Assembly: GCA_949152475.1 (NCBI GenBank) | Contig: OX424562.1 | Span: 24,738,209 to 24,802,208, forward strand | Length of the DNA: 64,000 nt | Direction of reading: 5' to 3' | Source: Terebella lapidaria | Lineage: Eukaryota; Annelida; Polychaeta; Terebellida; Terebellidae | Shown: positions 11,701 to 24,616 of the stretch, piece after piece | Position numbering within the stretch: the first letter of the stretch is position 1 | Layout of the letters: every line of letters starts with the position of its first letter | Position numbers and translations under genes: made by a program | Notes under the pieces: model-generated | Database searches by the model: none | The model's input: only the letters and a program-made list of their open reading frames with translations | Told to the model about the DNA's origin: nothing

Positions 11701-13039
11701 TGTTGTGAATCAGCTGACATGTTGGAAAACTGACAGCATAATAAGGCTGGAATAACATACCGATATGACAAGGTTGTTGAAAATGTAGTGCTGCATTCAT
11801 ACATAGATGAAATAGAATATGTGTAAATAAATAATAGCATATATCTATATGTAATAATGAAATATGAGGCGTCTGAGGATGCTTGACAAAACGTATGATA
11901 AAAAAGTTAAGAATGGTCAAACTTCTGTACAAATCAAGGAAACAACTCAACAACTCAATGTCCAACAATACTTCTACCCAAATACATTTGTCATCAGGAT
12001 CAAAGTGTCTAGGGCGATATTGTGGTTTTATACGGTTGTTTGAGCAACTCATTGTGTCTTATGTTGTCTTCACACTTGTTTTCGTTGAGGTATTCTTCGC
12101 TTTTGGATCACTACAATACATATCATAACATCAATGATGCAACGAGCTCAGGATATTCGAGGTATGTCAAAATTTTCACTCCAATATTCAAGTCACATAC
12201 CTGCACAATTTTTATATGAAAACTATTAAATTCATGAGTTACGAAAGAAACAATGGTTTGCTGTATGAGAAAATTGTGCTTGTTAAACTTTGTTACATTT
12301 ACTTGACATTCAATTAGCTGACATTCTATGAGTTTGAATGCCAAATCCAGAGCGATAAGTCAGATAAAAGGGACGCCAGATGTTGTTATTGTGTGGGCAA
12401 TACTGAAATGTCAGTCATGGTGTCGTGACAAGAGGGTGACAGAACTGGTCGATATCTTGACACAATGGATGCAGTTATCTCACTTCAGGCGAGTTCAGAG
12501 AACTGGCATGAAGGATTTCCGATTTGTTATCGTTGTTAGGTCATTTATTTCATACATGTACTAGATCATTAGCATGTACTAGATCACTAGCGCAATGTAA
12601 AACGAAGGACTGTAAAAACCTTCTAGCTATATATACAGCACTCTTCTGTCTTCATGCTAAAACAATGGATAGTGATAGTTTGTATTGAGTCACTTTCTAA
12701 AATATATAACCATTCTGGAAAATATATGTCATGTGACTTTAAATCAGTTCTAGAAAATGAACAATATATGCTGTGGAGCATCCAAATAATAAAGAAATAA
12801 TTCATTTAAATGTGATATATAGTAGTTTGTATAATACCTTCTGTCAGTTGTCTTTCCGGGGAAAATCCAAGGAAAGCCACGTCAGTGATGCTTCGTTGTA
12901 TAGCTTTGGTAAATCTCTCCGGTATAAAATGCCAGTATTTCACTTGGAATTTGCTCAAAAACAAAGTGGTTTTCGAGACCACTGTATTCCCATGGTACCC
13001 ATTCAGGCAATACAAAGGATCACATGTAGAGATCAGTCG
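8748..13039. repeat. Tandem triplication of a 1431-bp segment
   Basis: Three head-to-tail copies occupy 8748-10178, 10179-11609 and 11610-13039. By eye the copies are almost identical: I noticed only two substitutions, both in the third copy (AAA to CAA near 11929 and CCG to CTG near 12319). The first ~600 bp of each copy matches repeat unit 2 at 20337-20935. The part near 9440-9700 resembles the segment at 16390-16600, so the amplified piece joins two regions of the large unit. The recurring open frames of 60-129 codons are by-products of the triplication and show no recognisable domain. The near-identity means a very recent event, or an assembly duplication. Confidence 0.92.
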
Positions 13040-14544
13040 TTATCTGGTTGCGAAGCATGGGACCCTTTATGGTAAATTCTTCACTACTTCTCATATTGTC
13101 TAAAATTATGTAAATTTTTATAATATTATATGTACTTGTTTAATCACATGTTTTTGGTCATGTGTGAATTAGTTGATGAAATAAAATAATAATAACAATA
13201 ATAAGTGTAGTCAAACTGACTCACCACGTCATCAGTTTTAATTTGTTAAATTAGATTATTGTCCAGCAAAACCAATTATACCCTCTAGTTTGTGACATTC
13301 AGAACACACACATGTGCCACGTGCATACTAAACATATGCCTATATCCATTGACTCATATGATTTTGTATTTGAAAATATTCACATGTTTTATCATTCGAA
13401 TATAAATCTTGCACTGCCTATAGGCCTATCATGGTGCAAGTGTGTAAACCATTTTACATATAAATGGGATATTGCAGACTTCGGTTTACCAATTACCGTA
13501 CTACCATATAATTACCAGAATTCATCAACACACCATTCCTTTTTGGGACCCCCCAATTATTACTGAAACTCATATGGACACATGAAATCCATGGATGATT
13601 TTTTGCATAATAGGAAATTGAATTCACATTTATTGAATCTACAGTCAACAATTCTGTATGATAACATCGCTAACATCTTTTTCGAGACATATTGGCATGT
13701 GAGTATGACCAATGACTATTACAATTTCACAGAAGACAAAATCATCACTTGAAACGTTTATGTTTGGAATAGAATAGAAATAGAAATATTAATTGAGTGC
13801 CTTTGTCATCGTTCGTTGATTTCCATTTGATTCCAATTCATTCAATGTCCAACGATGCATATAAAATGCTTGCAATTAACTAACAGCTATATTCAACGGG
13901 TCATTTGCCACGAGAAAGATTGCCATATAAATGCGAATAAATAATTGAAATCTTCTGAACTCTCTTCTTCGATGTGGAAAAAGATGCTCACCATGCGTGT
14001 TTGAGTTCGTTTCAGATAATGTGCAGTGTTCTTTTTTGTTTAATCTCACAATACAGCCAAATAATTAAAATGGTTATTATTTCCAATGCCCCGGTACAAA
14101 ATATGATTATAAATAAGTCACATGCACTGAATACCTGACGACCCTTATCCATGAATCAGCAACCCCGGAACAATGGTGCCTACAGTTCTAGTTCAATATT
14201 ATGTCCGACTGAAATATATTGGCTGACTGCAGCAAAGTGATCACTCGAACACGGTTAAAAAATGTATACAGTGACAAAGACACTTTTTGTTCAAAGGAAT
14301 ATATAATAAGAAAAGCCATATAAACTCTGTACATGTAGGTATCAATCGAGAGAGACTGGAGCAAAGCTTTGGAGCTATGGTCACAATATTTGTTTTAGGT
14401 ATATTAAACTGCTTCATGTTCGATGGAGTGTGTGGATTTTCCTCTGTTTTTCCCTATTTATGTTTCGATTAGGAAGGATTCACTGAGTGCTATCTCCACC
14501 ATATTATATGAAAGTTCAAGCAAACAAAGCGAAATGTATATTGA
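13040..14544. other. Unassigned AT-rich spacer
   Basis: Single-copy sequence within this window lies between the triplicated segment and repeat unit 2. It is AT-rich. The longest open frames are under 90 codons and show no recognisable motif. I see no RNA gene, terminal repeat or tandem structure in it. Confidence 0.5.
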
Positions 14545-17500
14545 TAGATGCACGTAACGTTGAGCCTTTTTTAAAATATCAACCACACAGGTTTCTACAG
14601 ATTATGCATTCCATAGAAAGCATGACACCTCGTATACAGATAAAATATAACTAGAGGTATGAAATTGATAGCATATTTTTTGTTTCGTAAAATATGTTTA
14701 TACCCGCATTTGTCTCGCTGAAACGGTGCGGTTCAAGTGGATATAAATAACGGTTATGATGTGTCGACCTGTAGGTCAAGAATCTTCAAGAGTGCTGGTA
14801 CAATGTGTATAAGGAGCGTGTACCAAATGGAATCAATTCTGAGGGCAAGTGGAAGTAAATATTTCCGACAATTTGTAATGGCTTTCAGTTGAGCAGGTAC
14901 ATGGACATTAATTCACTTGTTGATTCATAGTTGACATCGTGCGTAATGTGTTTATCGCCATGGCAAGATTATGAGCAAAGCAACAACCAAAAACGAAATA
15001 TACATGTATTCACAAAAACGTACCCATCGAAGAACACATCTAAGACAAAATCAGCAATACTGTTGAAATTATGAAACAACTGTCGTTATTTTAATGTCGT
15101 TATTAGAGACGGAAATCTAGCAAAGATGCCATTGAAGATCTTTTGCAGCTTTGGGGCATTGTGGCTAAAATATGGTAATCAATAATATTCAAATACGTGT
15201 CAAGACAGAATCGACCACTTTTGCCATTCTGGATATAATCGTGAATGAAATACATCAAAGATAAATTGATTATTGATTTATCAACTATTTCGCGTTTGGT
15301 GGTCTCAGAATGATGGCCGTTATAATCAATATCAATGAAGCTGGACAATAGCAGAGGTTGGTCACCTTACGAATGAAACGCTTTCTCAATACATGTAGTG
15401 CTAAATTTAGTACATAGAAAGCATAGGTGATCAAAAACAATTATCTGGGTGACAACACTTTGTCACCACGCATGACTCCGGACAACGCAAGTGACAGCAA
15501 ATGAATTACAACCGCATTGCTTTCAAATTGACGGCAAAATGCGATCGATGCTGAAACAACTAGATCCGATGATCAATGATTAGAAAAAAACCAAAACACA
15601 CAATAAACCTGAGTAGATCAACTAAAATACAGTCTTAAAGAGAATTCAGCGGGAAAAGTATGTTTTCGCAAACAATCTTCTTTTTTTGGTGGCAAAACAA
15701 TGATGCTCCCATAACTCGTTTTTCGCTCGCACAAGTCGACTGCTGTTACGACTATCACACTCATGGCTATGAAAACTGGGTAATATATTCCGAAAATGAG
15801 CTCAGAATGGTATATTGCTGAAGGGTCGTGTTGTAATTTTGCAACCACTTCCAAGCGGGGTCTGGTGGGGGACATTCGTCATGTCTTATCTAGCTTTCAC
15901 ACATGTCTTATCTAGCTTTCACACATGCTAAAATCTGATTATGTAATACCTTTTTTCATGAGTGTTTCCGTCTTCAGAAGATAATTATTTCGTGTAAATA
16001 ATATTTAGCTACACACATATACCAATGCTATAAGTGGACAGGTACAGTAGGTATGTTTGCTATGTTTAAGGAAAAACACTTTTGATTCGCCATACCATAT
16101 GTCATTTACAAAGCTGAAATGTAACTCGTTTAAAACAAGTATTCACATGCACACTTCCCATGTAGATTTGGGATATTTAGTGATTTTCTGGCTAAACTGA
16201 AGTTAGTATTGTTTGCGCACAAAATATGTGACAACATAGATTTATAGGAACACGGTCCGAGCACACATCTAATGACTAACTTAACTATCTGTGGCAAGTC
16301 TATTTTGCAGTTTTCACTTCGACATATCAATTGCGAAACTAGTATACTGCATGTTTATGGCATGTACCCACCGACAATGTCAGAATAGAAGATAATAGGT
16401 CAGATTGATGGCAGCGATACGTCAGATAACAGCGAGAACGGATGTTGTTGTGTGGGTAACATTGAGACGTCAGTCACTCTGTGTCGTGACAATAAGGCGT
16501 CAGAGACGGGTCGATACCCTGACACAATGGATGAAGTTATCTCAGCTAAGAATAATGGCACGAGAAAATCAGGATTTGTTATCGTTTCTATGTTTCTTAG
16601 ACCACATGACCTATAACATCGAAATACAGAATGAAATTATACATCCCTGGTCTACTCACAATATTGTGTAGTTTGTTCCAACACATTTCCCATAACATAC
16701 ATTCAGCAATGAATGTATCCATGGGGTACATTTTTATTTTCAATTCTTGAATTAACGTCTCATATTCTTGTTATATTATCATTTACTACTAGTATGATAA
16801 GAAAAAAATGTAAACATGTCATTACAGCATATCGTGTGTCTTTCAACGACAAAAAGAATGTAATAGAGAATGACCGATGGTGTTCTTGATTCAATAGTGG
16901 AGATAAATAGTTTTAAATTTGCATGAGATGTCACCATTAAAGCAATTTGCTGGTAGGCATGTCCAATATATCATAGTCAGTAGTGGTTCTCGAAATGGAT
17001 AGCTCAATTATCCCGATTCAACTGAATATTATATAACGTTCGTATTGATAGTACAACTGCAGAAATGAGTGAACGTTTGATTGTTTAGTATACGTGTTAC
17101 AGACTAGTGCACAAATAAGTAAGTATGTAGGCATAAACCAATTACCAAAAGCACTACCAAACTGGATGATACAAATAACACACCCAATTACAACATACTA
17201 AAAATAAAAATGTAGCCCGATCGAACATTTACAACCAAACCCACAATGGCGTCATCTGGGACAGACAGTGTGTGAAAAATTTATGTTTCTACTGTACACC
17301 TGATAGAACAAATACATTACCCAACAAAGGAAATTGAACAAAGAAACTACCCAACAACCCACTAGAACAGTTTAGAACTCTGAAACTAACTAATGCTAAT
17401 GCAATATGTGTATGACAACTAAATAAGTATCTAATCACAAGCGAGAAGGTTCCTGAATGTATGATATCTTCATATATCGTATGAGTATATTATAAGTATA

Positions 17501-17649
17501 TTATTGTAGAATATCATATGTTATTATGCTGTACAATACACAATTGCTGGTTGTTTACAGTTTATAAACATTTATGACAGCTAAAGTGGGTGTTGATGAT
17601 GAATGTTGTTTCTGGGGGGAAACAGCTACCAAACAGCTTAACAATCAAT

Positions 17650-17995
17650 TGGGAAGCTGTGTCATGTGACCTTGAAAATGAAGTTAAATATCAAATTACA
17701 GGTCATCAGAATATTCGGCATATATTTCCTGTATGTCCACAATTGATTGTCAAGTTAATTTTGATAATAATCGAGATATTAGCCATTTTGTCCTTTGACC
17801 TTGAAACTTGGTCAAAGTTCAAATTTGAGGTCATGACAATATTCATCATATAACATATGATTTTATATGTGAACAATTGATCTCTAAGCTGTAAGGATAC
17901 TAGCCATTTTGTGTTCCGATCTTGAAAATGAGGCCAAATTCAAGTTCATAATTCAAGTGCATACATCATTCCTTATTTGTACACAATCAATTCTA
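17650..17995. repeat. Satellite-like ~130-150-bp repeats with TGACCTTGA words
   Basis: Diverged tandem copies contain the words TGACCTTGAAA, AATATTCGGCATATAT, TGTCCACAATTGAT and AGCCATTTTGT. The equivalent stretch in copy 3 is 34940-35360, where it is more regular. This resembles a repeat widespread in mollusc genomes from memory; I could not check it. The TGACCTTGA / TCAAGGTCA words match extended nuclear-receptor half-sites, which may be coincidence. Confidence 0.6.
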
Positions 17996-19455
17996 CAGTT
18001 GCCAGAAAAACCACAGTAAGGGGAAATAAATTTAACCAGGGGAGTATGCCAGTCGTTTTCTGTGGAATGAGCCACAGTACATCTCACTGTACACAAATTG
18101 TAAAACATATAACGAGTGCCTGCTTTCTGTATCAGGAAGCAGACACTTCAATTGTGTCATTTAGGTCAAGTACATGTAGGTCAGACGGGGGCCGAGGAAG
18201 TCAAACCTATGATCTTCCTAATGGTCATGCATTTATTTGGAGACAACAATATTAGTAAGGCTTCAGGAAATGAAAAACACCGGAAGTGAAGCCATGACAT
18301 CAATGTTACCGAAGATATACCAATTAGGCAGAGAACAATCTCGATAGAGCATGTATTGTATGCGGCCTTGAACAAAAAACAGCCACATTAATTGGAGATA
18401 AATTTCCCTGGAATGTAACTACATGCACGGATGTATGAGAATCAATAATTTGGGTGTTACGTAGCGCAGTACCTAATCCGTTCAAGTGGATATATAATAG
18501 AAACCAACACCTGAAGTCCTATGGACAACGAGACTAGCGAGATACAATGACAGGAACACAATATACCCAGCGTGAGAACTGCCTTTGAGGCCGTTAGGTG
18601 GCATTCAATTAGGTTGTTGTTGACCATGTGATATCTGGGGATCTGTCTCCAGGTAACTTCTTTGCATCATGTATTTACGTCTGACGGGTATACTGAGTAT
18701 GTTATACACACATGTGGATGTATCTAGTCGACTACTCAGGGTTTCAGATGCCTATGGGTATCTGGCCCCGGGGGATCGATGCAGACAAAGGAACCTGCGT
18801 TATTTAAGTTTTGTACAAGGGAACTAATAGAATATTATTTTTGTCCTTGTTCTAAGAACTCGCGTTATAACGGTAATTAATAAACATACCTTTCCAGTTC
18901 TAGAACTAGGAAAGCGACATTTGTATGATGAGTTAAATAGACGTCAAACAGGAAGAAACATAATAGCGACACAATCCAAATACTCTCTGCAGTATTAACA
19001 AGGAGGATATAGATAAAATCCACATAATGCAAATAAATAACACATAAACGTATAGATTCGTATGTAAATTTACACAAAAATATTAACCTAATCAGCCTAA
19101 GGACTGAAAAAGATTACGGGACACACTGAAATCACTATTTATGGCCTTCTATTTGAATGTGCTAATACTTACGCTCTGTGTTGAATTATTCTAGGACTTT
19201 ATTCAGGGAAGGAGAGAACGTCGATACGTCCTCCCTTCATATTAGTAGTATCATGAAACATATGTCCATATAAGAAATATATCATTAGAGTTGAATAACG
19301 TGTGTGCAATCTTAGAATGGGCAACTCGAAAACATACGTTTTGATACAATGATGCTTTTTATAAGATGCTTCACATCTTGAGTATGAATAAATCCTACTC
19401 TGTGCACATCGCATAACACGAATACTTTAATCTGAATTTCATGGGAGACCATCAC

Positions 19456-20218
19456 CACTGTGGCGAGACTGGATGCACTAACGATCGTTAGTGCATCCCG
19501 CAATGACGAACACCACTCGCGGTTCATTTTAATTTCCTTCATTTTCCCGATAATTACGATTGTGATCGATACACACATACATCGGCTGATTCCTATGCGC
19601 ACGAAACAACCGTTCGTTGCAAATACATGGCGATTTATGTTGGTTTGAGCATGAACAATTCGTCTGAAAAAAACCCCGAAAGATTCCCTAACGATTGCTT
19701 TTGTAAAATCGAAGATTCCCTAACGAACATGTATAGATTCCCTAACGATCTTTTCTTTGTTAATTCGAATCTACCTTATTTAAATGTTAAACGTGAAATA
19801 AAGTACCAATTGACATGTATTTATGTGTACAGATGATCTCCTAGTACAGATGTTCTGTTCTTAAAGTGACATTCGCTAATTTATGTCGCATAAATCAACG
19901 AATTCACAATGGTGTATGCTATGGACCTATTATAATATACACGTATTAGGCCTATATCGTTAGGGAATCTCACTTTTGTCGTTGGTGAATCTTATCGCTA
20001 ATTCTTTTCCTCAACATATCTCAACAACAAAGCGTGATCTGCTTGAAATAACTACGCATGTCTTTGACCAAAACACTAAGCTATCTTCGAAGTATCCATA
20101 TATCACAAATGGACCTGTTATTTGATAAAATACGGTTAAAAACCAAACTGACCGTGTTAACTGTCCACCGTTGCGGGATGCACTAACGATCGTTAGTGCA
20201 TCCAGTATCGCCACAGTG
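19456..20218. mobile_element. CACTG-ended MITE (763 bp) with palindromic termini
   Basis: Both ends carry an inverted repeat of about 48 bp starting CACTGTGGCGA. Inside each TIR is a perfect 28-bp palindrome, GGATGCACTAACGA followed by its reverse complement. The word CTAACGA recurs subterminally at about 19687, 19720 and 19740, each inside GATTCCCTAACGA, and once in reverse near 19958. The other two units (about 8630 and 36620) are empty at this point. The flanks share ATCA, which may be a 4-bp target duplication with one base of asymmetry. The CACTG termini and subterminal repeats fit the CACTA/Chapaev (CMC) group; no transposase is present. Confidence 0.78.
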
Positions 20219-21630
20219 ATCATGACGGGGTCGGATTGCTATGGGTTGAATCATTATATTCTGTGTTCGGTTAATCGAATATTCCCGTATAAGGTACAAG
20301 TTTAATCGTGACAATGAAGTAGGCGTCACGTACACGGCGAGTATATTCGGTGAGTAGTACCTCTTAAGTGTCAACACCGGACGTGATTGGATCATTTCCT
20401 TATGAATAGTTTTCGTGTATTTGCATCAATGTTGTGAATCAGCTGACATGTTGGAACACTGACAGCATAAAAAGGCTGGAATAACGTACCGATATGACAA
20501 GGTTGTTGTAGTGCTGCATTCATCCATAGATGAAATAGAATGTGTGGTGTCGATCTTGTCTCAATAAATGCTAGCATATATCTATATGTAATAATGATAT
20601 ATGATGCGTCTGAGGATGCTTGACAAAACGTATGAGGAAATGGTTACGAATTGTCAAACTTTTTTAAAAGTCAAGGAAACATCTCAAACCCAAATCAAAC
20701 CCAAATCTTTTACCCAAATATATACGTCAACAGGGTCGAAGTGTCTGGGGCGATATTGTGATTTTATATCGTTTGTTTCAGCAACTTATTCTGTTTTATG
20801 TGGTTTTTACTGCGGCATTCTTCGCTTCTGGATCATTACAGTACAGATCATTACAGTAATGAACCAACAAGCTCAGAAGATTTGAGGTATGTCAAAATTG
20901 TCACTCATATTCATATCGAAATATAATAGACCAGATACGTTGATATAAGATTCGTACAATTGCCAATATGTAAAAAAAGCGATTTTAAAAAGTTAACACA
21001 ATATTAACAACATTCATATGTTCCCATATATTATGAGGTCTTCCATATAATGTTGTTCACTACAGGTATGAAAATCATACTTGTTGTTTCATGATGTATA
21101 TCCAGTGTACAGTGCAATGCCCCAAGACACTGATTACCACAGGTCAAGTGAATATAAATATGATATATGACATGTTGACACGTGGGTCAGAGTTGTTGAA
21201 CAGTGCTAGAAAATGAGTGTAAGGAGCATGTACCGAACAGATTTGATGATCATCATTCATACCAGGGAGTACACGTGGAAATGAATGTTTCTGACGAAAT
21301 AGTAGTATCTGCTGCATCTCAATCTTGTCCTTGGTTCAATTGTGGCACAATAACGTATGTGAGTAAGAGCGGATGGGATACGAATATTTTTTGATACATG
21401 AATGGTGAAAAAAAAAGCATTAAAGGACACAGAAAATAGCATTGACATACATTATGTAATTGGTTCTGCAAATCATCCCGTCGTGATAAACAGTTGGCAT
21501 ATTCATAAGAATAGTCGGGCACTTTGGAATATGACGCATGAAGTCATGTTCGTCAGTTATGCGTCAGCATTATGAGTATGAACATTCTACCGGCAATACA
21601 GCATGCTATTTTTGATGAGGTCAATTTTTG

Positions 21631-21966
21631 AATGAGAACGAAACCCTACCAACAATAAAATCCACATCAAAGCGTCATCTAGTACGGAAGCGTATTTGGG
21701 TTAAATGAGTTTTTTAAAAATTCAATTTGTCGTCAATCGACTTAATATTTAGATAAATAGACTTACCTATTTTGATAAATTGGTATGGCCTATTTCTAAA
21801 TGAGAACGAAACCCTACCAACAATAAAATCCACATCAAAGCGTCATCTAGTACGGAAGCGTATTTGGGTTACATGAGTTTTTTTAAAAATTCAATTTGTG
21901 GACAATCTACTTAATATTTAGATAAATAGACTTACCTATTTTGATCAATTGATTTGTCATCTCGAT
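21631..21966. repeat. 168-bp tandem duplication
   Basis: Two near-identical copies start at 21631 and 21799, each opening AATGAGAACGAAACCCTACC. Copy 3 of the large unit has only one equivalent (from about 38158), so the duplication arose in copy 2 after the units separated. Confidence 0.85.
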
Positions 21967-22891
21967 AAAATGAATATTGAGGTAGATTGTCAACTTTCTT
22001 CATTTTTCGGATAGAACTCGGAAATTTGGTGAAAAGTTGCGGCATGATTTTTAGTTAGGACAAACAAAATTTCATGTTGATCCGATTAACCAAGATAAGA
22101 CTACGGCCCAAAAGCGTGTTTTACTGATACATAAATTTGACTTTAATCATGTTAATCCCAGATGAATAGCCACATGACAAATAAAAAAGATCACAATATC
22201 AATAATCAGCGCAATTTATCGTCGTTGAATAAATTTACATCTGTAATTCTGGAATGGGGTGGGGGTCTTTTAGTTCACCAAGAAGCCCAAATATCAGGAA
22301 ACAAATTCATGTAGGAAATAACCATTCATCATTCTATTCGATTTTTCAGAGTAAGCAATTGTAAATGAAATGCGCCAGACAGAAATTGACTATTGATTTA
22401 TCAATAAATTCTTTGTTAGTGGTCTTAGAATCATGGACATTGTAATCATTATCTATGAAGTTAGACAAAAGTAGCATGCTCAAAAGGTCAGTCACTTTTC
22501 TATTCACTGGGGGTGACAAGGATTTCTCATTACACAGGATCCAGGAAATTCCACGCTGGAGTACTTGTAAAGAATCCACGAAGGCTGCCACATGACGTCC
22601 TGATACATAGCATTGAGGTCATAAATAATATACTTCAGAAAGTATTGAAATAAAACACGAACTCAATATTTGTACAGGCCCTTATCAGTTGAAAGTCACG
22701 AACGTTGTATCAATTATACAAAGGTTAATTATTTTTGAAATGAAAAAAGAAAGCAAAAACACATCCGTAAGACCCCCCCCCCCCCCCTTCCCAAAAAGTC
22801 CATATTTTTCCATAGAAATCAAGACACCTCGTATACAGAGAAAATGTAACTAGAGGTAGCATATTTCTTGTTTCGTAAAATATGTTTATAC

Positions 22892-24616
22892 TACGGTGGC
22901 TTCTTTCGGCCATAATTTTTTATTTTAATTTCAGAAACTTATGTAAAATTTATGTTGGCGACGAAAATCATTTTAGACGTGACGAAAATCAATTTCATCA
23001 TGACGAAAATGTTTTAAACGCGTTGAAAATCATTTTAAATGTGACGAAAATGTTTTAAACGCAACAAAATGTTTTAAACGCATTGAAAATCATTTTGAAC
23101 ACGTTCAAAATCATTTTAAACGCAACGAAAATATTTTAAACGCGTTGAAAATCATTTTTCAAACGCAACGAAAATGTTTTAAACGCAACGAAAATAGTTT
23201 TAAATGCAACGGAAATATTTTAAACTCATTGAAAATAGTTTTAAACGCAACGAAAATGTCTTAAACGCATTGAATATCATTTTAAACGCAACGAAAACAG
23301 TTTTAAACGAAATCATTTTAAACATGTTGAAAATAGTTTTAAACACAAGGAAAACGTCATTAACGCGTTGAAAATCATTTTAAACGCAACGAAAATATTT
23401 TAAACACGTTGAAAATCATTTTAAATACAACGAAAATGTTTTAAACGCAACAAAGATAGTTATAAACGCAAAGGAAATATTTTCAAACGCAACGAAAATA
23501 TTTCATGCTTAACCGTTTTAAGCACGTTGAAAATAGTTTTAAACGCAACGAAAATGTTTTAAACGCGTTGAAAATCATTTTAAACACAACGAAAATGTTT
23601 CAAGGACGTTGAAAATAGTTTTAAAGACAAGGAAAATGCTTTAAACGCATTGAAAATCATTTTAAATGCAACGAAAATGTTTTAAACGCGTTGAAAATAG
23701 TTTTAAACGCAACGAAAATCCGGTCCTGTCTGTTGCTGTCTGAAAATCCGGTCCTGTCGAAGAGCTAAGTCCTGTCTGTTGTTATGGGTAAATCCATGAT
23801 TGTGTAAGGTGCGTCTTCCAAAATGGCTGCCCTACTCATCACGTTACTCACTACGAGAAAGAGTAATGCATTTTATTGCACTGTTTCAGTCACGTTTAAA
23901 ACATTTTAGTTGCGTTTAAAACTATTTTCAACGCGTTTAAAACAGTTTCGTTGCGTTTAAAATGATTCTCAACGCGTTTAAAATATTTTCGTTGCGTTCA
24001 AAATGATTTTCAACGCGTTTAAAATATTTTCGTTGCATTTAAAATGATTTTTGTTGTGTTTAAAATGATTTTCAATGCATTTAGGACATTTTCGTTGCGT
24101 TTAAAATTATTTTCAACGTGTTTATAATATTTTCGTTGCGTTTAAAACTATTTTCGTTGCGTTTAAAACATTTTCGTTGCATTTAAAATGATTTTCAACG
24201 CGTTTAAAATGTTTTCGTTGCATTTAAAATGATTTTCAACGGGTTCGAGACATTTTCGTTGCGTTTAAAACTATTTTCAACGTGTTTAAAACTATTTTTG
24301 TTGCGTTTAAAACATTTTCGTTGCATTAAAAATGATTTTCAATGCGTTTAAAATATTTTCGTTGCGTTTAAAATGATTTTCAATGCGTTTAAAATGATTT
24401 TCAACCTGTTTAAAACATTTTTGTTGCGTTTTAGACATTTTCGTCACGTTTAAAATGATTTTCAACGCATTTAAAACATTTTCGTCACGATGAAATTGAT
24501 TTTCGTCACGATGAAATTGATTTTCATCACGTCTAAAATGATTTTCGTCGCCAACATAAACTTTACATAAGTTCGTGAAAATAAAAAAAAATTATAGCCG
24601 AAAGAAGCCATCGTAA
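22892..24616. mobile_element. Foldback element built from 21-bp repeats (1.7 kb)
   Basis: The ends are inverted copies: the left begins TACGGTGGCTTCTTTCGGC and the right end, reverse-complemented, begins TTACGATGGCTTCTTTCGGC. The left arm (about 22940-23715) is a string of 21-bp units alternating TTTTAAACGCAACGAAAATG and TTTTAAACGCGTTGAAAATC. The right arm (about 23885-24560) is the reverse complement of the same string, around a ~170-bp centre. TATAC flanks both sides (22887-22891 and 24617-24621). The related unit at 14690 has a single TATAC, so this is an insertion. There is no coding capacity. A transcript would form a very long hairpin. The superfamily is unclear. Confidence 0.85.

Larger units (their letters stand above)
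14545..22795. repeat. Long non-coding repeat unit, copy 2
   Basis: This copy is collinear with copy 1 from position 1 and with copy 3 from 22801. It ends in a short C-rich tract (22773-22787), and copy 3 has a matching C-run near 38730. It lacks the MITE, LINE and foldback insertions of the other copies and so serves as their empty site. Its own insertions are the MITE at 19456-20218 and a 168-bp tandem duplication at 21631-21966. No coding sequence is credible. Confidence 0.78.

Noticed and set aside
8801-12564. Open frames of 65-129 codons repeated three times
   Set aside because: They recur only because the DNA is triplicated. They have no domain, overlap on both strands, and are broken in the related sequence near 20400 and 36800.
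17590-18255. Coding frames in the TGACCTTGA satellite
   Set aside because: Not preserved in the equivalent segment of copy 3 and composed of satellite repeats.
22940-24560. CRISPR-like array
   Set aside because: The units are contiguous 21-bp tandem repeats with no spacers and form two inverted arms inside a transposon in animal DNA.
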